Source of the DNA: Chloroflexota bacterium
Lineage (GTDB): Bacteria; Chloroflexota; Limnocylindria; Limnocylindrales; CSP1-4
Reading direction: 5' to 3'
DNA length: 8,172 nucleotides
NCBI GenBank assembly: GCA_021785115.1
Contig: JAJYGO010000444.1
Span: 1 to 8,172, forward strand
Each line of letters starts with the position of its first letter. The stretch's first letter is position 1. The notes beneath the pieces are model-generated. The model did not search any database. It saw nothing but the letters and a program-made list of their open reading frames with translations, and had not been told where the DNA came from. Of the stretch, positions 1-6,053 are shown in pieces. A program made the position numbers and the translations under genes.

Positions 1-69
1 CGCCGGGCTTCGTCGCGCGCCGCTGCGCCCCCCGCCGGCCCGCGGCCGCGCCGCTCCGCCGGCATCGCG

Positions 70-98
70 GGCCTGTTCCGGGTGGCGCGATGTACACT
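70..98 (+). promoter_or_regulatory. Possible promoter of the tRNA-Glu gene
   Basis: A TACACT hexamer at 93-98 matches the TATAAT -10 consensus at four of six positions. It ends ten bases before the first base of the tRNA, a suitable distance for a start site just upstream. No good -35 box is present at the expected spacing; only a CTGTTC-like stretch is seen around 73-78. Bases 1-69 are extremely G+C-rich and I see no supported gene in them. Confidence 0.25.
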
Positions 99-108
99 GC
101 CGGGCCGG

Positions 109-182
109 GGCCCCATCGTCTAGAGGCCCAGGACGCCGCCCTTTCAAGGCGGAGATCAGGGGTTCGAATCCCCTTGGGGCCA
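109..182 (+). tRNA. tRNA-Glu (anticodon UUC)
   Basis: The cloverleaf folds fully. The acceptor stem is GGCCCCA (109-115) paired with TGGGGCC (175-181), with discriminator A182. The anticodon stem is CCGCC (136-140) with GGCGG (148-152) around the loop CTTTCAA (141-147), giving anticodon TTC at 143-145. The T stem is AGGGG (158-162) with CCCCT (170-174) around TTCGAAT. The CCA end is not encoded, because CTCC follows A182, so it must be added after transcription. The 3' part from 156 onward is also the end of the recombinase gene on the other strand, which marks this tRNA as the likely integration target. Since the gene is intact, integration appears to have preserved tRNA function. Confidence 0.96.
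156..182. other. Putative attachment site (left element border) in the 3' half of tRNA-Glu
   Basis: The T arm and 3' acceptor strand of the tRNA also encode the final eight residues, WPQGDSNP, and the TGA stop of the recombinase on the minus strand. An integrase gene abutting or entering the 3' end of a tRNA gene is the classic arrangement of an integrated element at its attachment site. The exact core and crossover point cannot be fixed. No second copy of the tRNA 3' end was found in the window, so the partner site lies outside, is degenerate, or shares only a very short core, as is usual for serine integrases. Confidence 0.6.
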
Positions 183-1658
183 CTCCCGCTGTCTGCCTGG
201 GGATAGTCGGGCGAAGAACGGTCGTGCCGGAGGCGTCCACTCGATCGCCTCTAGCTCGCGGTCGTTCACCACGACGCGCTCGATCACCATGCGGCAGAGC
301 TCCTCCCGCCGAGTCGGCGATGCCTTCTCGATCGCCTCGGGGAGGGCGAGGAGCTTCGCGCGGTAGGCGTCAAACGCCATCACCCGGTTCTCGTCGGGCA
401 GCGCGTCCAGCGCCGCTCGGGTGGCGTCCCGGTCAGCCTGGTACTGCGTGTCGGTGAGATCGCCCCAGGCGTGCTGCTTCTTCAATTGTTCGAGGCGGGT
501 GAGGAGCCGCGCTCGCTGCCGTCCGGCGAGGGCGAGATCGGGCGTCTCGAGCCTTCGCCGCAGCTCCGTCCGCGCGGCATCGATGACGCTGCCGGGGAGG
601 ATCCCCTGCGCGATCTCGGCCAGGACGTCCGTCTCGATGGTCTCGGCCGGGCTGCGTCGGGCGTGGCAGCCCAGCCTCGGGCAGCGGTAGTAGCGGATCT
701 CGGTCCCCCGCTGCACGTGGGCCTCGCCCCGCATGCGCGCCCCGCAGGCGCAGTACACGAGGCCCCGTAGGGAGTACTGGCGGAAGGGCCGGGGCTTGTT
801 GCCGACGTACGTGCGCGCATGGATGGCGGCCATCGCGCGGCGGTACTCGGCCTCGCTGATGATCGGCTCGTGGCGTCCGGGCCGTTCGTCGTGACCCCGG
901 TGCTCGACCACGAGCCCGGTGTACACGCGGCCTCGGCGCACGATGTCGCGGATCGCCTCCCGCGACCAAGGTCCCCGGTGGGGCACGCCCTCGCGGTTCA
1001 GGATGGCGGCCACCTCGGCATAGGGGTGCTGCACGAGGAGCTGCCAGACCCGTCGCACCGCCGCCGCCTCCTCGGGCACCAGCGCGAGTTGCCGGGGGTG
1101 GACGAGGTTCCCGGCGTCATCGCGGAGACTCCGGTAGCCCAGCGGATCGTGCCCTCGGTGGCGGCCATCCTCGAAGAGGCGACGCTGGATCCCCGCCATG
1201 CGCTCGCTATCCAGATCGCGCTGCAGTTGGGCGGCCAGGCAGAGCTGGCCGAACAGGTAGCGGCCAGTGGCGCCGTCGAAGCGGGCCCCCGGGAGGTTCG
1301 CCACGAGGAGCGGCACCTGCCGGCGCTCGAGGAGGTCGCGCAGCTCGAGCATGAGCCTCGCGTTCCTCGCCAGCCTCGACAGGTCAGCCACCGCGATCGC
1401 GGCCACCTCCCCTGCCGCCAGCGCGCGGAGGAGGGCCTGGTAGCCGTCGCGTGCTGCCGAGTAGCCGGAGTTGTGCCCGCCGGAGTCCGAGATCACCCGC
1501 ACCGATGCGCCGGCCGGCAGCACGGCCCGGCAGGCCGCCTCCTGCTGCGCGTCGGAGAGGTCGGCCGCGCTCGCCTCCTTGTAGGAACGGCGCACGTAGA
1601 TGAGGTGCTGAGCCACCGCTCCATGAACGCTCGGCCGGGCCGGAACCGCAAGCGCCAT
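156..1658 (-). CDS. Large serine recombinase (site-specific integrase), C-terminus encoded inside tRNA-Glu
   Basis: This 500-aa protein should catalyse integration and excision through a serine-DNA intermediate. The N-terminal resolvase domain (about 18-165) has the Y-x-R-x-S motif at Y21, R23 and S25, with S25 as predicted nucleophile, and the DLSRLAR segment at 92-98. A Recombinase domain follows (about 168-285, with HDPLGYR near 170). Next is a zinc ribbon with C303, C305, C326 and C331, then a charged, probably coiled-coil helix (about 360-420). The usual family end appears near IEWTPPARPFF (472-482). The tail beyond it runs into the tRNA gene, and W493 to P500 plus TGA are tRNA sequence. 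The ATG shares one base with the upstream TGA (TGATG). A Shine-Dalgarno signal is weak, suggesting translational coupling. It is the last gene of the operon and converges on tRNA-Glu. Confidence 0.95.
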   Translation of the reverse strand: MALAVPARPSVHGAVAQHLIYVRRSYKEASAADLSDAQQEAACRAVLPAGASVRVISDSGGHNSGYSAARDGYQALLRALAAGEVAAIAVADLSRLARNARLMLELRDLLERRQVPLLVANLPGARFDGATGRYLFGQLCLAAQLQRDLDSERMAGIQRRLFEDGRHRGHDPLGYRSLRDDAGNLVHPRQLALVPEEAAAVRRVWQLLVQHPYAEVAAILNREGVPHRGPWSREAIRDIVRRGRVYTGLVVEHRGHDERPGRHEPIISEAEYRRAMAAIHARTYVGNKPRPFRQYSLRGLVYCACGARMRGEAHVQRGTEIRYYRCPRLGCHARRSPAETIETDVLAEIAQGILPGSVIDAARTELRRRLETPDLALAGRQRARLLTRLEQLKKQHAWGDLTDTQYQADRDATRAALDALPDENRVMAFDAYRAKLLALPEAIEKASPTRREELCRMVIERVVVNDRELEAIEWTPPARPFFARLSPGRQREWPQGDSNP

Positions 1659-1861
1659 CAGGGGGCCACCATCGGTGCCGGCACTTGTTCGGGCTTCGCG
1701 TCCGGGAGTCCGGAGACAGCATCCTGGGTCCCGATCGCGAGTGCGGCCTCGGCCGCCACATCGGCGAGCCAGAGGGCCAGCCGCCCGAGCAGGTCGTCGT
1801 CGGGCTCAGCCGCGTCATGCGCGTGCCCGTTCCAGGGCCACGCCGTCGCCTGCCCGATCAT
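1658..1861 (-). CDS. Small acidic protein of unknown function (67 aa), coupled to the recombinase
   Basis: I do not recognise this protein. It begins MIGQATAWPWNG, carries an acidic stretch AEPDDD near residues 18-23, then an alanine- and leucine-rich probable helix (about 24-44), and ends in a proline-rich tail. Its ATG overlaps the stop of the upstream gene as ATGA, and its TGA shares a base with the recombinase ATG. A GGAG motif lies eight bases before the start. The double overlap and ribosome site support a real gene, although the reading frame stays open much further upstream, antisense-like and out of phase with the gene there. Its place directly before a large serine integrase makes a recombination directionality factor conceivable, but nothing in the sequence shows this. 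Confidence 0.65.
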   Translation of the reverse strand: MIGQATAWPWNGHAHDAAEPDDDLLGRLALWLADVAAEAALAIGTQDAVSGLPDAKPEQVPAPMVAP

Positions 1862-2220
1862 CTGACCTGCTCCAGGACCGCGATGGCGGCCGCGACGCAC
1901 GGTCGGCAGCGGTACCGATCGTCGGGGCCCAGCGGATCGCCGCACGAGCAGCAGGACTCGGGCGGGAACCGAATCCCCGGGCGGGCGAGGAGCAGCGGGA
2001 TCGGACCGCTGCGCAGCACCTGCGCGGCCATGACGGTGGCGCGCCAGCCGATGGGATCCGCGTCGAACAGCGCCAGGATCACATCGCGGTGGCCGGCCAG
2101 GGCCGCGCGCTCCGTCTCGGACAGCGCCTCCCGCGGGCGGTAGCGCAGGCGACCGTCGGGCGCGGGCACGAGGAGGATGCCGCGCCGGCGGAGCGATCCG
2201 AGCAGCTCGGCTGGGGTCAT
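1858..2220 (-). CDS. Small protein with TubC-N-like N-terminus and C-terminal zinc ribbon (120 aa)
   Basis: The N-terminal half (about 1-53, starting MTPAELLGSLRRRG and containing ALSETERAALAGHRDVILALF) resembles the TubC N-terminal docking-domain fold seen in small proteins of mobile elements. The C-terminal part has two CxxC pairs, C90-x2-C93 and C105-x2-C108, twelve residues-plus apart, which looks like a zinc ribbon. I chose the ATG at 2220 over one five codons upstream (2235). It overlaps the replication gene stop as ATGA and has a GGGGA ribosome site eight bases before it. Position between the replication gene and the 67-aa gene suggests an accessory role in replication or integration, perhaps as an adaptor. 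That role is inference; only the zinc ribbon and the rough family likeness are visible. Confidence 0.85.
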   Translation of the reverse strand: MTPAELLGSLRRRGILLVPAPDGRLRYRPREALSETERAALAGHRDVILALFDADPIGWRATVMAAQVLRSGPIPLLLARPGIRFPPESCCSCGDPLGPDDRYRCRPCVAAAIAVLEQVR

Positions 2221-4766
2221 CCGATGGTTCCCCACTCGTCCGACGCAGCCTGGTCTCCCTCGGGAAGCGGACCGGCGAACCAGTCACGCAGGTCGGCCGG
2301 TTCAGGGGGAGCAGGATGCCGGTCAGGCCGCAGCTCGGGCTGGCGAGCTGCCCCGTCGGGCTCGAACGCTGAGGATTCGGTTCCTGCGGAATCCATGGAC
2401 ACAATGGACAGAACGTCGTCCTGCCCGGGGCTTCTGATGAGTTCTGGCCATTTCGTCCATGCGCTATGGACGATTGCTGGGTTCGTCTCGAATCGATGCG
2501 ATGGTCGACCAACGCTGCGCTCGAGCGCGAGCTGACGAACCCAGCCGTGGTCCTCGAGGGCGGCGAGTCCTGCGCTGAGACCGTCGACGGTTGCGAACAT
2601 CGCCTGCCCACGGAGGGCGCGGAACGCCTCCCGCTGCGTAAACGAGATCTGATGGGTGGCCACGATCCAGCGCCCGATCCGCCGCGCCGCCTCGAGGCGA
2701 GGGTCGGCGCCCATCAGGTCGAAGGCGGCGAGCGCGTGGTCGATGAGGTAGGCCCCGATGTCGAGCGCAGCAGCCATCGTGGAGACCTGGATGAGGGTAT
2801 CCCAGCCCGACGTGAACGTCTCGGCCAGGTGCAGGAGGCCGGCGATCCGCACTACGGCGCCGTCGAGCTTCGAGGACCATCCTTGGACGTGGCCGAGGTC
2901 CGCGTCGGGCCGTCGGCGGGGCTCGATCTCAGCCCTCCAGGCCGCGAGGAGCGCCGAGGCGTCGCTCCCGAGGTGGAGCGTGGCCGGCTCAGCCAGCCGA
3001 TCGAACGATGCGGCGAGGGCGCGCAGCGACGTGTCGTAACGCTGGCGCACAGCCTCAGGCACGGGCAAGGTTGCCGTCTTCCGATACCCGACCGTGCCCG
3101 GTGGGATCGAGAACAGGAACCGGTGGAGGAGCCCGCGGCCGGCGAAGTCGCTCACCCGCGCGGCCCTGGCCAGAACGTAGGGCTGAACGGCCAGGCCGAT
3201 GGTCAGGGCGGGCCGGTCGACGAACTCCGGCGGACGTCCCCGTCGATCGACCCGGATGGGGTCGCCGGCATGGCCGCACAGGTAGACATCGAGGTTCGGG
3301 ATGCCGGAGGAGTAGCGGCCGGCCATGATGTCGAAGATCCCGCCCTCCGCCGACAGCACGGCCATGCGGCCCCCGTTCTCGTGGAGCAGCGAGGCGAGCT
3401 TCTCGGGCGTCACATCGGCCGTGAACAATCGCGGGGGAGCGGCGACGTCGAGACGGTCGAGGGCCGATGACAGGGTGCGAGCTTGCTCCTCGTAGGCGAG
3501 CCGTTCATTCGGGTCCTTGGCTGAGGCGGCGGCCTTCTCCGCCTTCGCGAGCGAGGCTTCGGCAATCCGGCGGATCGTCGCCTGTTCCGCGATGTCCGGT
3601 TGCGCCTGCTCGACGAGGACCCGCTCGTAGGCGACGATCGGGCCGATGACGTCCCGATGCACCGGGCTCTTGCGCTCGCCGGGCTCCATAGCCACGGCGA
3701 CGAACACGTTCAGCCCCTCGCGCCAGCCGGAAACGGGCTCAATCTCGACATGCCCGGCCACCACCGTGGCGAGCGCCGCAAGCACGAACATCGCAGCCAT
3801 GTCCGGCGGCGTCTGGGTGGCCTCCGCCTCCGCCGCCACGAACGACCGCAGCCAGTCCGGTAGTCCGCCGACTGGGAATACCGGTAACTCGGTGCTCCGG
3901 TCGAGCGACAGCGGTGTCTCCCAGGGCCCCGGAGGTCGAACCGAAGCTGACGCCTCCCCGTCGCCGATCGGATCGGCGTCAAACCTGGTCTCCACGTCCC
4001 CGATGGCCCGGCGGACCTCGTCGTCGTTCTTCGGTGGCGCGCAGCGCTCGAGGTTCAACGCCCGCACGGCATCGAAGAGCGCTTGCCCGGCCAGGCCCTT
4101 GCCACGGAACAGGCGGGCCGCGTCACGGAGGAAGTCGTGGCGCCTGCCGGCGCCGATCTTGGCGCCCGGCTGTCCTGGCGGGGTCGGCGGCTCGCGGTAC
4201 GCGAGCAGGGCCTGCGCCCACGCCAGCGGCAGCTCGGCGATAGGGCGAGGTCGACCATCCACGCCACGCTCCAGTTGGTACACGATGCCCGACGCATGGC
4301 GGGAGCCAGCGCCGATGAGGTAGCCCGTGTCGCCCCACCGCGTGACGACGCCGAATGGGTGGCCCGTGGGGCGCTCGAGGCCCGCTGGCCAACCGAAGAT
4401 GAGGTGCCGGCCATTGCCGGTGATCGTCGTCAACGTCGCCGGCAACGGCCCGAGGCGGTCGGCGAGGTCAGCTAACGTCTGCGGCACCTGGCCATCTACG
4501 TCCCACCCGAAGGCGCCGGGTGGCGGGGTGATCCCGATGTTCGGCTCTGAGGGAGCCGCAAGGAACGTCCGGATCAGCGCCTCATCGCGGGTGGCGGCCT
4601 TGAAACCGTTGGGAGGAACGGGGTGCTTCCCGGGGTTCTTGCACAAGCGTCCGGCAGGGCAACGGCACGAGCCGTCGGCGGTGGGGCTCCACACTGGGAA
4701 CACGCCGAATCCCTGTCGCGCGTACCAGACTGCCAGCTTGACGCGCGAGCTCTTGGTGGTGCTCAT
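2217..4766 (-). CDS. Bifunctional primase-polymerase / DUF3987 helicase-like replication protein
   Basis: This 849-aa protein probably starts replication of the excised element. The Prim-Pol domain (about 5-190) has a Cys cluster before GKHP (C34, C36, C42, then 46-49), the metal-binding WDVDG (D89, D91), a GNGRH motif (H121) and GSRHASG (H157). A primase C-terminal-like helical segment follows (about 205-262). The DUF3987 region (about 300-690) has a P-loop-like PGERKSP at 362-368, a long charged helical insert (about 385-440), a Walker B-like VLSAEGG at 471-477 (E475 approximately), and GLLHRFLF at 545-552. A winged-helix-like segment lies at about 690-760, then a disordered proline-rich tail. 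Arg rather than Gly precedes the P-loop Lys366. A GAGG ribosome site precedes the ATG by eight bases, and the ATG overlaps the upstream stop as ATGA. Confidence 0.93.
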   Translation of the reverse strand: MSTTKSSRVKLAVWYARQGFGVFPVWSPTADGSCRCPAGRLCKNPGKHPVPPNGFKAATRDEALIRTFLAAPSEPNIGITPPPGAFGWDVDGQVPQTLADLADRLGPLPATLTTITGNGRHLIFGWPAGLERPTGHPFGVVTRWGDTGYLIGAGSRHASGIVYQLERGVDGRPRPIAELPLAWAQALLAYREPPTPPGQPGAKIGAGRRHDFLRDAARLFRGKGLAGQALFDAVRALNLERCAPPKNDDEVRRAIGDVETRFDADPIGDGEASASVRPPGPWETPLSLDRSTELPVFPVGGLPDWLRSFVAAEAEATQTPPDMAAMFVLAALATVVAGHVEIEPVSGWREGLNVFVAVAMEPGERKSPVHRDVIGPIVAYERVLVEQAQPDIAEQATIRRIAEASLAKAEKAAASAKDPNERLAYEEQARTLSSALDRLDVAAPPRLFTADVTPEKLASLLHENGGRMAVLSAEGGIFDIMAGRYSSGIPNLDVYLCGHAGDPIRVDRRGRPPEFVDRPALTIGLAVQPYVLARAARVSDFAGRGLLHRFLFSIPPGTVGYRKTATLPVPEAVRQRYDTSLRALAASFDRLAEPATLHLGSDASALLAAWRAEIEPRRRPDADLGHVQGWSSKLDGAVVRIAGLLHLAETFTSGWDTLIQVSTMAAALDIGAYLIDHALAAFDLMGADPRLEAARRIGRWIVATHQISFTQREAFRALRGQAMFATVDGLSAGLAALEDHGWVRQLALERSVGRPSHRFETNPAIVHSAWTKWPELIRSPGQDDVLSIVSMDSAGTESSAFEPDGAARQPELRPDRHPAPPEPADLRDWFAGPLPEGDQAASDEWGTIG

Positions 4767-5323
4767 GCGACCGGCCTCGCCACGATGCCGCAGTGGAGGT
4801 TGCGGACCCGCTCGCGGAGCTCGTCGGAGGGCTCGACGACCAACCGGGAGCCGGTATCACAGGCCAAGGGGCCAACGCGAGGGCACGCCTCGCGGCTGGT
4901 TGCGGCGCCGCTGCACTGCGCCTCCGAGGCCAGACGCGCCTTCTGGGCGACCCGGCGCGCTAGCTCCGCTGAGATCGCGGCTTCTCTCAACTCGGGGAGC
5001 GTGTGTGGCTCGCTCAGCATGCGCGCCGCCCAGGCCACCAGCACAAGGTCGCGGGACTCGGACGGCGGCGACTCGGTTGATGCCGCCCCGGCCAGCACGG
5101 GACCGGCGCCGTGCTCTGGCTCGTCTGCTTCCGGAGATGGCACACCCGGCTGGGCCGCCCCAGGAGCAGGCGCCGGCACTGGGCGGATCTGACCGCCGGG
5201 TCTGCTTACCTCCGCGGTGGTGGCGATACGCTCGGGCGATAGGGCGTCGCACCTCTCGAGCCCTTGCCGCGCTTCCTGGCGTCCGGCTTCGGGATCCCCG
5301 CCTAGGTCTCCACCGCGCACCAC
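4763..5323 (-). CDS. Unrecognised protein, first gene of the replication-integration operon (186 aa)
   Basis: I do not recognise a family. The first half (to about residue 90) is low-complexity, rich in Pro, Ala, Gly and Glu, and probably disordered. Residues about 91-135 look helical and alanine-rich, and C137, C147, C155 and C178 are the only cysteines of the C-terminal part; they do not form a standard CxxC zinc site. The frame opens at GTG 5323 (a second GTG follows at 5320) and no ATG is available until about residue 102. The gene ends with an ATGA overlap onto the replication gene, which is the strongest evidence that it is translated. No ribosome site is seen before GTG, but a -10-like box just upstream could give an almost leaderless message. 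The start is uncertain. Confidence 0.7.
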   Translation of the reverse strand: MVRGGDLGGDPEAGRQEARQGLERCDALSPERIATTAEVSRPGGQIRPVPAPAPGAAQPGVPSPEADEPEHGAGPVLAGAASTESPPSESRDLVLVAWAARMLSEPHTLPELREAAISAELARRVAQKARLASEAQCSGAATSREACPRVGPLACDTGSRLVVEPSDELRERVRNLHCGIVARPVA

Positions 5324-5375
5324 TCGGCTAGATTATTGCCGCCACGTATCGGAGTCTTCAGCGCGAGGGGACGAA
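5324..5375. promoter_or_regulatory. Divergent promoter region between the operon and the HTH-like gene
   Basis: This 52-bp gap separates two divergent genes and contains an AT-rich island in otherwise G+C-rich DNA. On the minus strand AATAAT (5337-5332) matches the -10 consensus at five of six positions; a start site about seven bases on would fall at 5325-5326, directly before the GTG at 5323, giving a near-leaderless transcript. On the plus strand TAGATT (5329-5334) is a weaker -10 match. The two boxes overlap, so initiation could be mutually exclusive. No convincing -35 boxes are seen. The AGGGGA at 5366-5371 is the ribosome site of the plus-strand gene. Confidence 0.4.
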
Positions 5376-6053
5376 TTGACAGGCAATCGGACGGATAGAT
5401 CCCAGACAAGACGCCGCGGCCCGTCGTATCCCGATCGCATCATCGAGAATGCCAGGTCACTGCGACGGGCGGGCCTGGCTCCCGCTCAGATCAAACAGCG
5501 GCTGGAGGCCGAGAGCGGGGCAGACCTCCCCGGCGGAGACGTGCCTGAGAGCACCATCAAGTACTGGATCCGCAACGTCCGGCAGGACGCCTCGGGGGCG
5601 TGGCACTTATGGGAGGCAGCTGCAGGGACTGATCCGGACCCTGTGCTGACCGCCGCATGGCTGGGGGCGATCCGGTGGGCCACCTATGAGCGGGTGTCAT
5701 ACCTCACCAACAAGGAGGCCCGCTGGATCACCCTGCTTGTCCGCCTGGGGGCAACTGGAAGTCGCTCGTCCGGCGATGAGTTCATCTCCGCCCATCTTGA
5801 CGTGTACAACCTCGCGCGGAGATTCATCGAGGCGGAGAGGGCCCATGACGAGGTGGCGCTCGAGCGACTGCAGCGCATAGCCTGCCGACGCGCGGCCGAT
5901 CATGCGTGGCCTGAGCTCGACTTCGGCGCCGAGCCGGACCTGGACGCGATATTCCCGCCGGAGACGTGGTCAAGTTGGTGGGCGCTTGAGCCGAGGGGCG
6001 CGGCATACTCGCCACCCTCTAACCGACGTCCGCCGGTGGGGCGCGTGAGGTAG
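5376..6053 (+). CDS. HTH-like DNA-binding protein, candidate element regulator (225 aa, TTG start)
   Basis: The N-terminal part (about 18-68) looks like a helix-turn-helix: YPDRIIENARSLRRAG, then APAQIKQRL, then PESTIKYWIRN, where the last resembles a recognition helix. It recalls the HTH domains of small terminase subunits and resolvase-type proteins. The rest (about 76-225), with tryptophan-rich ends near residues 199-202, is not recognised. I start it at TTG 5376 because AGGGGA stands four bases before it and the HTH begins soon after. An in-frame ATG at 5217 would add 53 residues lying antisense to the neighbouring gene, without domain character. Divergence from the replication operon suggests a regulator of that operon, which is inference. 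The frame stays open 96 codons past its TAG, but with weak coding character. Confidence 0.75.
   Translation: MTGNRTDRSQTRRRGPSYPDRIIENARSLRRAGLAPAQIKQRLEAESGADLPGGDVPESTIKYWIRNVRQDASGAWHLWEAAAGTDPDPVLTAAWLGAIRWATYERVSYLTNKEARWITLLVRLGATGSRSSGDEFISAHLDVYNLARRFIEAERAHDEVALERLQRIACRRAADHAWPELDFGAEPDLDAIFPPETWSSWWALEPRGAAYSPPSNRRPPVGRVR

Larger units (their letters stand above)
156..6053. mobile_element. Integrative element core: integrase, replication protein and divergent regulator (right end unknown)
   Basis: The left border is set by the recombinase that ends inside tRNA-Glu. Next to it is a Prim-Pol/DUF3987 replication protein with small overlapping accessory genes, followed by a divergently transcribed HTH-like gene. 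This content matches small integrative elements or satellite-like islands that carry integration and replication functions but no conjugation or capsid genes. The right limit given here is only the end of the last gene that looks like part of the module. The toxin-antitoxin pair and the second recombinase to the right may belong to the same element, to a neighbouring one, or to the host. Confidence 0.6.

Noticed and set aside
819..1865. 348-aa plus-strand frame opposite the serine recombinase
   Set aside because: It is antisense to a protein with clear catalytic and zinc-ribbon motifs, shows His/Arg/Pro-rich composition, and has no recognisable domain.
2221..2235. ATG at 2235 as start of the 120-aa gene
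   Set aside because: The ATG at 2220 has the better-placed GGGGA motif and overlaps the preceding stop as ATGA, the same way as its operon neighbours.
1862..2611. Upstream extension of the 67-aa frame to a 317-aa minus-strand protein
   Set aside because: The extension lies out of phase over the 120-aa protein and the end of the replication gene, both well supported. It is rich in Ser, Arg and Pro as shadow frames are. Only the last 67 residues fall mostly outside these genes and have their own start with a ribosome site.
2466..3470. 334-aa plus-strand frame opposite the replication gene
   Set aside because: It mirrors the DUF3987 coding region, whose motifs are clear on the minus strand, and has no domain or ribosome site of its own.
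4327..5331. 334-aa plus-strand frame spanning the replication gene start and the 186-aa gene
   Set aside because: It runs across two coupled minus-strand genes and is Arg/Pro-rich low complexity, as expected for an antisense frame.
5217..5375. ATG start at 5217 for the HTH-like gene
   Set aside because: The extra 53 residues are antisense to the 186-aa gene, lack domain character, and cross the probable promoter. The TTG at 5376 has a good ribosome site.
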